DNA from: Mesorhabditis belari
Lineage: Eukaryota; Nematoda; Chromadorea; Rhabditida; Rhabditidae
Assembly: GCA_958450365.1 (NCBI GenBank)
Contig: CAUEEP010000728.1
Span: forward strand, 372,001-436,000
Length of the DNA: 64,000 nucleotides
Direction of reading: 5' to 3'
The notes beneath the pieces were generated by a model, which was given only the letters and a program-made list of their open reading frames with translations, had not been told where the DNA came from and made no database searches. The translations under genes and the position numbers were made by a program. Below, piece by piece: positions 35,001 to 46,867 of the stretch (its first letter is position 1; every line of letters starts with the position of its first letter).

Positions 35001-38000
35001 AGCCTGTCAAAAAGTAGGACTTGTGAAAGACTAAACCTTCTGAAAAGGTTGGCTTTATTTGAGCTCTAGCCCGTGTTCTTTATCAGCTATGATTTTGTCT
35101 CCGTGCCAGTTCTGATGTACGTTTGATTGGAACGTTTTGAACCCGATTAAGTGATCACATTTATTAACAAAACAATTACAAAGCAGCGAGCAATCAAAAC
35201 TATCAAATCGACACATTTTTTCGGAAAATATTTGCCTATTTTGCTTCACTCCACGTGGAAGGTGAATGAGCCAACAAAATTTTCACAATGTCTATCCGTA
35301 TTTCAGAGAGATACCCTATATCACAACAGTGAATACGCATTACTATTAAAAGTATTTGCACTCGGATGCTTAGCCGAACAAGCTTGTGTACATTTTTTTA
35401 TGAGATCAAGAAGATGTTCATCATTGTGGGCAAGAGTGAGAGATTAGACTCGGCGCATACGGTTGCTCCAGGCAAACGAGACGAAATCCTCGGCGGCAGC
35501 CTGGGGTGGGTCCTTCTCGTCGTATCGGAGTTTGCTTCCATCACCAGGGTACATAACAATAGCAGGGAACTTCTTCAAGGGGAAGGCAATCTAGAAATTC
35601 TTGATCACTCATTTTTTATCTTTGTACTACTGTAGTTAAGATTAAGCCCTTGCTAGGTATTCGGTTCGGTTTTGTTTTAGGCTCACCTTCATGTACTCCC
35701 ATCCGGTCTCATTGTACTCAAGCGAGAGAGTCTTCATTCCCCATCCTTCGAGGATTTTGGCGGCTCGTTGAAACCGGGGAATCGTTCTCTGACTGCGTGG
35801 GCATGTACTTCTGTAGACGAGAACCAAAACTGGCTCATCAGAGGGAATCTAGAGAAGTGAATTGCTTAAGCATTTGCTACACTTTCACTTACATTTACGG
35901 CTCTCTTGATCGGCTGAACGGGGTCTTGGGTGAACATCTTCTTGGCTTCGACATAACTCTGAAAAGTTTCTAGGTCATTTACTTTACTTTCTTTATCAAC
36001 TCACCAATAGTAGGGCTAATCCGGCAATTGATAGGGCTGAGAATCTCGCCATTTTGTTGATACCCAAGATCTGAAAACGCTGAATAAGTTTGAGTTACTC
36101 TGAGGATAATGGGAGAAAATAAGCAATTTAAAGATTTTGGGATGTTTGTGTGGAGGCAACTACGTCGTGGGCACAACGATAAAGGGCGGGGATTTGCGGT
36201 GGTATGGGGGACGGGCTTCCAACCCCTTGGCGTATCTCGATCTCAGCACTCCCACCACCCTATCACCTCGCAGCTATCTTGTGATTGATGACCGGAAAAG
36301 GGTTTTTTCATTCTTTTATCTTTATCCATTGAAAGGCAATGAAGTGGATGTCGATGAAATCGGCCAACGAACGGATGTGAACCCCTTCCCCGTCTCTACC
36401 CCCTCCCAATTAACCCACTCTATGAACGAATTTTAAAAGCCTAGGATCGCCGATCTTAAGAAAAAAAGTGATAACGAATTTTCTGTTTTTTGCTTATGGG
36501 ATTTATGGGGGCAGTCGGAGACGGCGCCTTATTCGCCCGTTTTTGCGGCGACTTCGAAGTGTTCTCGAGATACAACGAACGCCGGAAAAGGATGAGGAAT
36601 CAATGGGATCAATTGCTAGGAAACTTGCTTTCGCAAAAATTTGCAGCTTTTCGAGAAAGCAACTCTTATCTGCTGAGACACACCAAAGATTGATTGCAAA
36701 TACATGTGAAAACCCAAAATGAAATTACCTATGTCAAATGGAAAGGGAGACGGGAGATTTTCGAGGAGTGTTCTGCTTGCAATCACTCGGAGATTTTTGG
36801 AAATACTAACACGTTCTCCGCCTTTTATATCCGCTCTGCCCCCATCACATGAAGAAGAGCAAGGACAAACTTTAGACCAAGTGAACTGGAAATTGCTCTC
36901 CGCAAAATTTATCGCCGTGATTTTAGTTACTACGAGTTATTTTTTGTGAGCGACGGAAACAAAAACACGCACAATCGAGTTTGCGACTTTTGTGGATAAA
37001 CGGAGGCGATAAAAGTCACGCGCGATGGCCAGAGAGATGTGATAAAGTTTATCAATTCTTAGATTTTCCAGATGTGTTTGTTTTGGGATAATCCGCGGGG
37101 TTTTCCTTTCTCTTCTCGTACTTGGTTTGAACTCTGTTGAGGAAATTGTGGTTGTGGACGGCCTTGATCGAGGTTGGCGCCTATTTGCCCCGCGCATGAC
37201 CGTCGCAGACATAAAGTTGAAGAACGAGCCTTCAAATGAGGAACTTCCTTCTTTTTTAACCATGTCTTTAAAGTTCACAAAAACGAGTGGTTTATTAGCG
37301 CTTAAAGCTTGCTTTGTGTCTATGTACGGAAATGAAAAAGAAAAATGATACTCGGGTACAAAAAGGTACAATATCTTTGAAAATGATGCGAACACTTGAA
37401 AACAAAACAGAACACGCTAGCAAGTATATAGAACAAAATAAGTGAACACAAGTAAAGGGTACTTGTGTTAATAAAGATTTCAAAAATTGGGTAAAATATG
37501 CCAGAGTGTACATGTGAAAACTAGTCATAGTCCATTAAGTTGCAGGGTCTTATTTATGCTGTTAAAATATTCATTCTACATTTTCAGAAATCCGTTCGTT
37601 CACTCGTCATCCACCCAACGTTGAATATGTTCGCCTCAGCAAGTCCGGATAACATCAAGCAATGGAAGTCGAAAGATGGAGAATTTCTACAAAACTTATC
37701 AGGTTTGGATAATTTTATTATTTATGGTCAATCTCAATTTACAATTTTCAGGACACAACGCTATTGTGAATTCCATGGCTGTCAACGAACAAGGTGTACT
37801 CGTTTCTGGAGGTATGTTTTTGTTTATTTCTAAAGATTCAAATGTAAAATTAAATTAATAAAGCTACTTCGTAAAACTAAGATAAGTTTTTAATTTCAGC
37901 TGACAACGGTTCAATTTGTTTGTGGGATTGGCGTTCGGGCTTTTGCTTCCAGCGTGAACAAACCAAGGCTCAGTCGGGTTCCATTGATTCGGAAGCTGGA

Positions 38001-38934
38001 ATTTACGCAATGACTTTTGATAGGTTTGGTTTAAATGTATACTTTAAAGAACCCAAAGCTTTGTTTTAAATCTTTACTATAAGGATTAACTTCTAAATAT
38101 TTAAAGGCTACAATAGATCAAAACTACAAGCTAATGAGGGTTTTTTTTACATTTGCAATTTTAAAGATTTCAATGGTTTCATTTTCAGAACAGGGACACG
38201 TCTCATCACAGCCGAGGCCGACAAAACCATTAAAATGTTCAAAGAAGACGATGAGGCGGTTAGTTTCATTTTTTATGTATTCAATTTCTCTCCATTGGCT
38301 CTCACGGGGTTTTCCGGAAACACTTAATTAATTGTGGGGGTGAACTTTTTTCCCAGGGGCGCTGTGCGAATTGGAGAAGGAGGTGGAGTGGGAGAGGGAT
38401 ACGCGCTCGAGATGAGCTTGTGAATGACCTTGAGAGCGATTTCTCTTCTCTCTTTTTTGCCCACAGCTCTTTTTTATTGGCTCCTCTACTTTATCGGTTA
38501 ACCACAAGTCTCTTTACAGAGCTTTTTTTGCAAGAGAATATTTTTGAGTGGTTCTAATTTGTGGGATTTTGGATTTTGGTACGGGAGTGTAAATTAACGT
38601 AAAACTAGACAGAAGGAAGAGAGTCTCGTTGAACCCAAAGAGCGTTTGCGATTAAGACTACTCGACTTGCACACGACTTTGAGAAATGTGTAGTTTTTGC
38701 AAAGTTTCTGAGAGTGTGATTTGTGTGGTATTGAAAGGGGTTAGAAATGGTTGAGTAGTGTTTGCGGGGCAAAATTGAAGTAGTCATAAACTGGAAAGAT
38801 CGTATCCGATTACATCGAAAATCTCAAAATACAACTACATCTCATTTACGTGATACAATAATTTATTAATTTAGACCGAAGAATCTCATCCAATCGTCTG
38901 GCGTCCCGAAATCATCAAGCGAAAAGCATATTAA
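32045..38934 (+). CDS. plrg-1: PLRG1/PRL1 WD40 splicing factor
   Basis: Fifteen or so exons encode a PLRG1 homologue, a WD40 subunit of the Prp19/CDC5L (NineTeen) complex, which activates the spliceosome in the nucleus. The N-terminus ([15 protein letters not shown]) leads to seven WD repeats: [104 protein letters not shown] and [12 protein letters not shown]. The end [15 protein letters not shown] is the family's conserved tail. The intron between [16 protein letters not shown] (ends 34199) and [10 protein letters not shown] (starts about 37589) is 3.4 kb, far longer than the others, and holds a nested gene and a MITE. An acceptor (AAATTTTAG) lies just before the start codon. The prp-38 homologue follows 226 bases downstream. 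Confidence 0.95.
34463..34914. mobile_element. MITE family B carrying an inverted piece of plrg-1
   Basis: Ends match family B: TACCGTAATACCTGTATAGT at the left and GCGCTACTATTACAAG at the right. Between the shared inner sequence (to CTACGCGACT at 34691) and the right end, the usual family sequence is replaced by about 190 bases. These are the reverse complement of 33997-34188, that is part of plrg-1 intron 9 with its acceptor and most of exon 10. Only a few bases differ over the stretch. The element lies in the intron directly after that exon. Confidence 0.88.
35444..36052 (-). CDS. secreted thioredoxin-fold protein, CPRS active site
   Basis: Four exons, about 140 residues, nested on the opposite strand in the large plrg-1 intron. 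It starts [16 protein letters not shown], a signal peptide, followed by [20 protein letters not shown]. The third exon has the thioredoxin pattern [20 protein letters not shown]: a beta strand then CPRS in the place of the CxxC redox site. The fourth has [11 protein letters not shown], where the proline matches the cis-proline of thioredoxins. With one active-site cysteine it cannot act as a dithiol oxidoreductase; single-cysteine thioredoxin-fold proteins in the ER may bind or hold substrates. An acceptor TTTTCAG about 20 bases upstream of the ATG suggests trans-splicing. No C-terminal KDEL is seen (ends NRMRRV), so it may be exported. Confidence 0.75.
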
Positions 38935-38999
38935 TGTGTTGTTTCTGTATTTATTTCATTTTTGTTATCTCATTGATTCATGTTTCTTAACTGATATTG

Positions 39000-39160
39000 A
39001 ATAAATGTTATTTATTATATGGTCGAAAGTCAAATTGTCTGTTCATCGATATTCTATATGAAATACTTGGAAAGTAAATGAGTATAATTGGTTTCCCATT
39101 TAACGGTTCGTCTTTTAGTGTAAACTTGCTTTATCGATTCTAGTTCAACACTTTTTCAGA
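39000..39160 (+). promoter_or_regulatory. operon-type junction: poly(A) signal then trans-splice acceptor
   Basis: AATAAA at 39000-39005 lies 66 bases after the plrg-1 stop. The acceptor CTTTTTCAG at 39151-39159 sits one base before the prp-38 ATG. The gap from poly(A) signal to acceptor, about 150 bases, fits nematode operons, where downstream genes are trans-spliced (SL2 type). This is inferred from spacing, not from transcripts. Confidence 0.55.
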
Positions 39161-40695
39161 ATGGCAAACAGAACAGTGAAGGATGCCTCTACAGTAAAAG
39201 GAACCAATCCGCAATTTTTGATCGAGAAGATCATTCGTCAACGTATCTATGACAGCAAGTTCTGGAAAGAAGAATGCTTTGCCTTATCAGGTAAAAGTTT
39301 ATGAATTTTATCATTCAGAATTTATCACAGAATTTTTTTTCTATTTGAATTCTAAATTACGCATCTTTTCTGAAAGTAGAAATACCTTATAATTTGCTAG
39401 ATAGTATCATAGATTCTTAACAATTCTTTTCTACCTTAGCCGAACTTCTCGTCGACAAAGGAATGGAACTACGATACCTTGGCGGAATCTACGCGGGAAA
39501 CATCAAGCCGACTCCATTTCTCTGTTTGGTGCTCAAAATGCTTCAGCTTCAGCCGGATCGTGAGATTGTAATGGAGTTCATAAAACAGGACGAGTTTAAG
39601 TAAGTTTTTGAAAAAAGGATTAGGTTTAAAAAGTCACCGCACCTCTAAAGTTGATTTTTAGATATATTCGAGCTCTGGGTGCTCTATACTTACGAATGGC
39701 CTTCCCGTCGCTTGACATCTACAATTATTTGGAGCCATTGTACAGTGATTTTCGAAAACTTCGGATAATGAATCATATGGGCAGTAAGTTTTTAAAACTT
39801 CATTGTTAAACTAGCACTCTATTACTAGGATTCGAATTGATGCATATGGACGACTTTATTGATATGCTATTGCGAGAAGAGCGCGTGTTCGACATACAAA
39901 TGCCACGCTTACAGGTAGCTTGTGGCTATTTTAATGGATAAAATCATTTTTAGAAACGAATCGCTCTTGAAGAAATAGCGGCCATCGAGGAGTACAAATC
40001 ACCTCTTGACGAGGATCTTGGAAAGGTTTTGTTCTGGCTTTTTTATTAATCTAGATAGTTTTTTAGGTCTCCGAATCTGAATCAGACGATGATGATAAGG
40101 GCACGCGCAAAAAGGAGAGACCAAGTTTGATTAGCCGGAGAAGAAGCAGGTACATTTTGACAAAGATTTAAAGTATAAGTCACAACGAAGCTGCTTAGCT
40201 GTTACCTAAAGCATTTTCTGAGTTCATTCAGATCTCGGGAGCGTGGAGAGCGTGGAGAGCGTGATCGCGACGATCGAAAGAAAAGTGATAAGAAAGAAAG
40301 AGATAGGTTTGTATTGTATTTTATTTTTTTTGCTAATTTGTATCCGTTTTGGTCGTCAAAGCAAATTTTACTTTAGATCTCGTGAACGAGACCGTGATCG
40401 TCGAAGGCGCTCGAAGAGTCGTGAACGTGATGATAAAGGTGAGCTCGATTTTCTAGTCAAAATTAAAGACTTGCTGTCTGATCTTTAAAAGCTTGTTTCC
40501 ATCTGACATATGAGTTAACTAATCGACATTTTTTGAGCGAACCTCCAACAATTTTTTTATTCAGATCGCCGTGATAAAGATCGAGAGCGTGGACGTGAAA
40601 AGGATCGTGGGAAACGGCAAAGCTCATTGGAGCGTGAAATCGATGAGGCGAACGCTCAACGCAAGCAACTCGGATTGGCCCCTCTACAACGATGA
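39161..40695 (+). CDS. prp-38: PRP38-type pre-mRNA splicing factor
   Basis: A PRP38A homologue, a component of the U4/U6.U5 tri-snRNP needed for spliceosome activation. It begins MANRTVKDASTVKGTNPQFL, with IEKIIRQRIYDSKFWKEECF, then ELLVDKGMELRYLGG, YAGNIKPTPFLCLVLKMLQL, YIRALGALYLRM and LREERVFDIQMPRLQKR, all typical of the PRP38 domain in order. The C-terminal third is acidic (SESESDDDDKG), then rich in RS, RE and RD dipeptides, as in metazoan PRP38A. It ends at TGA 40693-40695 after LGLAPLQR. Nine exons with short introns. It is the second gene of a probable two-gene operon with plrg-1, so two factors of the same machine would be co-transcribed. Confidence 0.94.
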
Positions 40696-41238
40696 TCTCT
40701 CGAAAATTTTTTTATTTGATTGTTTTAATATTAAGCTGACGTTAAACATTAAATATTTTATCAAACATTGAAAACGAAAGGGAACTGCAAAATAATTCAC
40801 TTCAGCACAGAATTTTAGCCCTTATAGTTAATGTGGCCAAAGTTTCAGTTTAAATTATCAAATCTTAATGGTTTTAAAAGAAGTTAAATTTTTGAACTGG
40901 AAAACCCTACAATTAATGCAAGCAGGTGTGCAAATCTGAACAAATTGTTCCATTTCCTACTTTTTTACCTGAAGAGGTAAAGAATTAATAAAATTCCCCT
41001 ATTCATCTCATCAAGAACTCATCATTCATCGCACGGACATCGACGAATCACTGAAGCTTCTAGCTTCTTCTTTTAGTTTTTTGTTTTTAGCGCAACACAG
41101 CGCGGTGTTTGTTCGCTTCCGTGTACTTTGATGTTTTTGTCATTTTCCACAATTCCGAGTATCAATTCTGAGACCAAAACTGAGAAAAAATTAGACACAA
41201 ATTTATCATTCTTATTCGGTGCAAATCAATAAATTTTT
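40696..41238. other. convergent intergenic region
   Basis: Between prp-38 (plus) and the shugoshin gene (minus). Contains poly(A)-type signals on both sides and AT-rich sequence. Nothing else recognised. Confidence 0.6.
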
Positions 41239-43001
41239 TTATCTCAAAACACTAGGAAAGCAGAATAACTTAAAAAACACGCGAATCAAGAAATGGCGAA
41301 TTTTAAAAATTGCACAAAACCGATAAAGTACTCACGAAATATAAGGGTTCGGTTCATCCGCTTTGCCAGGTCGTCTCATTTTCGTATTCAAAGCGGGAAG
41401 GGCATATGTGGGAACCTAGGGATAAAAGTTATTAATTCAGAAAATGATAGTGATTTACTCGAAGGGTTGCATGACGACGTCTTCTCACTGTATCCGTCTC
41501 AATGAATGGATTCGGGAAATCGAGTGGGGTCTCGGGTGGTAACATTCGCTCATTCGCCTAAATAAACATTTGATTTTTGAAAATCCAATAGTATTCTAAT
41601 GAAAATTGGGCACTTTACATGATAGTCGTAGTTGAAAAATGAAACCCACTCCTCCTGCCGCCAATCTTGGCGTCTCCAATTCGACTGCAGCTTTTCGCTT
41701 TACTGAACGTGACACAACTAAATTTATCTTAAGACCATTTACCCTTTAAAAAAAATCACCTTTAGGAGTTTCAAGCGCTAATCTCTTTATTGGTTTCGCT
41801 GCTGATGTCGATGGTTGTTCGGCTTTCGGAGTCGCGTCCGGATCAAACGGCTCTTCCATGTCCTAAAATATAAGGCCTTAGCATCTTATCACTTTATCAA
41901 AAGATTCTTAAGAAACTGTAAATTGCTAATTGACTCATTAAATTCACAAGTGTCTTAAGCCTAGTTTGAGCAAGTAATAAAAAGTTACTACCTTTTTCGC
42001 TGAACGTCCTCGTCGAACAGTTGAAGCGGTCAATTTAGCCTCGACAAATTTGATCGGAGATTCCTCCACTAAAATTTTCTTATAAAAACGTGGTATTTAC
42101 AAAGTGTGCTACCTCTATTTAAATCATTTGTCAACATCATTCGCCCTCCATTTGATGGCTTTGGCTCGGTCGTATCTTCAAAGTCGAGATCATTAAGTCT
42201 AAACAGAAATTTGATATAGTAGCTAGAACTTGGGGGATGTTACTAAATCATTTTGGGTTGCTAAGTCTGCTAAATTCTCTCTCAATAAATTAAAGTTAAC
42301 GTTAAAAGAGACAGCATTATAAAAAGCATAGTTTAGAAAATCTTACCCAATATCGCCCAAAACATTTGTAAAGTCCTCTTTGTGCTTTTCCATCGTCTCG
42401 ATGCAACGTTTAGAGATTTGCGTCAACTGGCCAAGTTTCTTCTAAAAGATCTAAATGTAATTAGAAAACAAACTGCATAGTTTCTTTTAAAACTAAAATT
42501 TTCAAAACAAAACCTTTAACCTTTCGTTCAAAATCATCTCCACTCGTTCATTCTCAGTTGCTGCCTCGAGCGCGTGGAGACGTTCACTAAATGATTAAAT
42601 TTATTAATAAAATTTGTTTAAAACCTTAAGCGGAAGTTTTCCTTTCGCAGATCCTCGATTTGTCTTTTGCCGTTGGCCACCTCGAGCTTCAATTGTCGAA
42701 TTTGTTGCACCATAATTTTGTTTGTTTGCTGATATCCGACTGGTACTAAAAAATAAAGTGATTCAAAGCATTTTAAAGATTTAATGGCTTCTATCAAAAC
42801 CTCTATATAAGTAAAAATTGGACTTTACACTAACAGAACTTTTAAAAGTTAGCATAAAAATGACCTACCGTTATTTTCCTTATCAGCTACAGGAGCCTTG
42901 GAAGCGGTTTTCGGCGCGATTGAATCGAGCATCGTCGATCCGGAGAGCATTTTGAGAAGAGATTCACGGGAAATCGAGTGTTTCTTCCCATTCTCCGACA
43001 T
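41239..43001 (-). CDS. sgo-1: shugoshin, centromeric cohesion protector
   Basis: About ten exons, start at 42999-43001 (MSENGKKHSISRESLLKMLS) and stop at 41239-41241. An N-terminal coiled coil runs from NKIMVQQIRQLKLEV through DLRKENFRLSERLHALEAAT to about MEKHKEDFTNVLGDIG, the place where shugoshins dimerise and bind PP2A-B56. A low-complexity charged middle follows (RRGRSAKK, KAEQPSTSAAK). Near the C-terminus YALPALNTKMRRPGK matches the shugoshin C-terminal box (consensus around Y-x-x-P-x-LNTKMRR), which binds phosphorylated histone H2A. The whole is near 330 residues. Shugoshin protects cohesin at centromeres. The family is highly diverged, and the call rests on the coiled coil plus the C-terminal box. 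Confidence 0.8.
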
Positions 43002-44113
43002 TCTCTAAAAAGTTAAAAGTTAACGTTAAAAGAGACAGCATTATAAAACAAAAACAGATTGTAAGAAAGAGAGAAATCATGCTATAAGTAATTTTAAAGA
43101 AATCTGCCTCACCAAAACCCCCATCAGAGTGAATTTTAGAAAAGTTACGTGGTTACTGGTAAGTGGTTACTAGAAAAGTTACTAGTAAATATCTTTCCGT
43201 AAAAGTAAAGTTAGAAAAAATAAAATGAACTTTTCTCTTCAGGAAACGAAAGGTTATAAAAGCTCGAAAAAATTTAGTGCAAAATAGAAAATGGCTTTCA
43301 TTTTCATTTTCATAAACTTTCATTTCAGTTCCTAAAATGAAAATTTCTGAAATTTAGTAGAGCCTAGAAAATGACTACAATAAACAACAAAAATAAAATT
43401 TTGAGACAGATTTCCAGATTTCCGTGTTTTCTATTTGTCACTAACTTTATTTGATGATACTATTTCACCCCGGTTCCCTGTCATTTTACCGAAAAAGTAT
43501 ACGTTTTAGAAAATAGGTTCGATTAGGTGTTATGACGGGGGGAGAACCCCCAACCCCTCCCCCCCTTCCTTACTCCCTGTAGACTGTAAACAAAAAAATA
43601 GACAATATTATGTCAGAAATAAGGCTAGTAACATACAAGGAAATAAACAAGTTATTTTCTAAAGCGTGGACTTTTTTTTCGATGTCTTGCTCACCCCAAG
43701 CTTTCACACATAAAAAAAGCCCAATTTGAATCAAGCGGTCATTAGATGGGGCGCGTTTTAGAATGGAAAGATGAGATGCACAAAAAGAACGCCAAATGAA
43801 AGAAGAGATGCACAAAAAGAATGCCAAATCAAAAACTACACAGATAAACGATTAAATTATCAGATTATTGAGAAAATTAAAATTTCATTTTAAAGTAAAA
43901 AGCATTGGCACATAACGAGCGAGATTAGTGACAAAATTTAGTCAGTTCACCATTCTTCAGCGGATAATTTTGCCTTATTTTTCAAACTGCCTTTTTGAGA
44001 AACGATTTGAGAGGTCATTTTAGTGACCACTCGGGGAATAGCAATGCCTTCTAACGTTCGTGAACCGATAGCCAAGATTTAGTCACCAAATGCGTTTATA
44101 TTCTTACTTTAAC

Positions 44114-44447
44114 GGGGGTGGGACAAATGCGACCTTTTTTTTGCTGGAAAAGGCCTTAGGAAGGGTCGTAGAGCTTCGAAAATATTTCCATATAAGGGAA
44201 TCGTATGCGTAGATTCCGAATTTCGACAAATCAGACCTCGCTGACACGTCAAATTTGGGCTAAAAGACAAAAACTACGCAACTTAACGCTTTTCCGCAGT
44301 TTTTGCCTTTTAGCCCAAATTTGACGTGTCAGCGAGGTCTGATTTGTCGAAATTCGGAATCTACGCATACGATTCCCTTATATGGAAATATTTTCGAAGC
44401 TCTAAGGCCTTTTCCAGCAAAAAAAGGTCGCATTTGTCCCACCCCCT
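44114..44447. mobile_element. palindromic MITE (family C) with 9-base target duplication
   Basis: Starts GGGGGTGGGACAAATGCGAC and ends with its reverse complement. The whole element folds as a near-perfect hairpin (arms contain TTCCGAATTTCGACAAATCA, GCTGACACGTCAAATTTGGG). It is flanked by TACTTTAAC on both sides, a 9-base direct repeat. Together with the 8-base duplication at 61652-62028 this suggests a hAT- or MULE-type transposase rather than Tc1/mariner. Confidence 0.88.
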
Positions 44448-45159
44448 ACTTTAACACATTTCCACACGTTTTTAACCCAAAATTTCAAGATATTCAGTTA
44501 GTAAAAACAATTTTTCAACTAAATATCTCAAAATTTCGCCTTAGGCAAATTCTGTGGTCTTTTTTTTCTATTTTTAGCGAAAGAGAGCAAAGTTTTTACT
44601 TGATTAACTAAAGCTTTCATATCTGAAATTTTCTGTTTCAGTGGAAAAAAGAGCGAGAAGAAGGCGGCTTGAGCTGAATTCATGCTGATGCTTCAGATGG
44701 TGGTGCTCTCACTAAAAAGAAATAAAATGCTCTCATGCTTTTCGATTGGGTTTTACAGAAAGTCTTTGGGCACTATTCAAATTCAAAAAGACGGTAGACG
44801 CAGAAATTCCATGAGCTTGATGATTGCTTTAAAAATTCGGATTTCGACGGGAAATCAAATATGTTTTTTTTTGCCAATAACTTTCTTTATTATAGTCAAA
44901 TATATAGGAAAAATTTCATGAGAATTTGATGAGTAGTTTTTGAGTAAACCGTGATTTTACATTTTACATTTTACAAACCGTAATTTTACAAGCGCTCAAA
45001 GACTTTCTATGAGATCTAATTTTAGAAGTTTTAACTGTATTCTTTCCCGAGATTTCATTTCTCATTTCAATTTTTTTTTTTGTTTCAATCATCTATTAAG
45101 CAATCGGCTTTTCTCTTTGACTTTTCTTGGGAAAAAGAATTTAATATACGTAGCTAATA

Positions 45160-45675
45160 GGTTGATGCATAAGTCTTTTCGTTTTTTTCGTACTTCTGTT
45201 AAAAAGTAACAAATTCACGAATTAATCTATAGTTTGCTCTATAAAAAAAAGTGTTTTTTTGTTCAATTTGCATCTTTTTAAATGAATTTCGGTTCACTTT
45301 CAAGCAGATTCGAGAGTGAAAAACGCCTTTTTCGTAAAAATCTATAAAAAACTCTACGGAAAAATTGGCTGAATGAATTTCTCTGAAATTTTGGCGAAAT
45401 ATCAAACGTTTTTTTTCTCTATCTTTTATCTATTGACACGAAGATAGGTTTTCTTTAGCTAAGGTGTCTAAACCGCATCATCGAGTTAGCCCTTTTTGAC
45501 TACCCGACTTCATACTCTCAAGAAAATCCAGGCATTCAATATTTTTAAACCCGTTTTAATGTTATTTTGCAGAAAAATAATTGCTTTTTCTAATGAAATC
45601 AACCGTAGTTTAATTCGTGCATTTGTTGGCTTGAAACGGCAGACGAAAAGGAACAAAAACACTTATGCATCAACC
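45160..45675. mobile_element. non-autonomous mariner-like element
   Basis: Ends GGTTGATGCATAAGT at the left and ACTTATGCATCAACC at the right, flanked by TA. These ends are typical of mariner elements, whose termini read GGTTGRTGCATAAGT. Inverted similarity continues diverged for about 80 bases inward (for example CACGAATTAA on both sides). 516 bases, with no transposase frame. Confidence 0.85.
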
Positions 45676-46403
45676 TAATAGTTATCAGTCGACACAAGTT
45701 TTTTGTCTTCTATCTCGTCTCTGGGTGACAGGTTTATCGAAATTGACGGATAGCTTTTGACTTCATAACTTTGACTTTTTCTAGCATGGACTCTGAAAAA
45801 AACTTTTTGCAGCTCAATCTGCTGCTTATTCCTTCGAAAGTCAAAAGAAAGCCGAAGCAAACGATTACTGTGACTGCTTCATCTGCAAAAATCGAGTTGA
45901 CAAGAGTTTGAATGAACTTTGCACAAATACAGATATTTTATCACAAGTATACGCAGAATTAAACGAAAACGTCAAAAGTTTTTTTCCCCTTTAATTTCTA
46001 ATATGAAAAGCAGATTGAGAAAAAAGTTTTTTCTTCGAAAGGCTTAGTCAAACCAATTTTTGAACATCGTTTTAAAACATGACGGCTGGGCAAACGGTGG
46101 CCGGTGAACTCGTGAAATTAATAAAAAAAACCGCTCTTTCACTTTTCTCTAGATGTCAAACGTGTCACACAAAAAAATAAAGAGTCAGAGAGAAAACCTT
46201 TGCCTAGAATATAGTTGTTTAGTTAAATTTTAGTTAGAATATAGTTAAATTTAGTTAAATTTGGATGGTGATCGGTTAAAAGTCACGAATTTTTGAAATA
46301 ACCAATTAAAGTATCTAAAAGTTTTATCACAAAAAGCTTTTGAATGTATTATTGAAAGAGGGTTTTTTTAGAAATTCAAAACTTTACTATTGGGGTGGAA
46401 CTT

Positions 46404-46470
46404 TACAGTAGAACTTTCTGGCGATCACTCTGTAACATTTTTCTGATGTACCCGTGTTCAAAAGACTTGG
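46404..46470. repeat. copy of a repeat also upstream of both VAP genes
   Basis: TTACAGTAGAACTTTCTGGC followed by GATCACTCTGTAACATTTTT and TGTTCAAAAGACTT. Copies at 48186-48250 and, inverted, 54425-54500 lie about 170-230 bases upstream of the first visible exon of each VAP gene. This third copy lies 2 kb further upstream and is not next to a gene. Confidence 0.7.
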
Positions 46471-46867
46471 GGTGGGGAGTATGAAATGGCGTTGACTTTT
46501 GAAAAAACATTTTTCTGGAACGCATAAAAGCTCCAGTATAGTTTTCATAGCTCCATTGTTTGTATAATCAAAAAAAATCTATATTTGCTCTACAAAATGG
46601 CTTTCGAGAGATTCCGAAAAACTTTTGCTTTATGGATTTTATGGGCTCCTAAAAGAAACCATTCAAAATGGGGTACCTAAACAAGGAGTCCGATTCGTCG
46701 TTTGACTCATTCCTTACACATAAACTTAATGACAAAAGAAAAAAGTTTGGTTTTATGGATTTTATGAGCTCCTAAACGCAACGAGTCAAAGTGGCAAGTC
46801 GTTTGACTCGTTTCTCACACATAAACTTAACGATGTCAAAATAAAAAAGTTAGAGTACATTTAATTA

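Noticed and set aside
44682..44921. 79-codon frame with a hydrophobic end
   Set aside because: Lies within a probable inverted-repeat element and has no recognisable domain.
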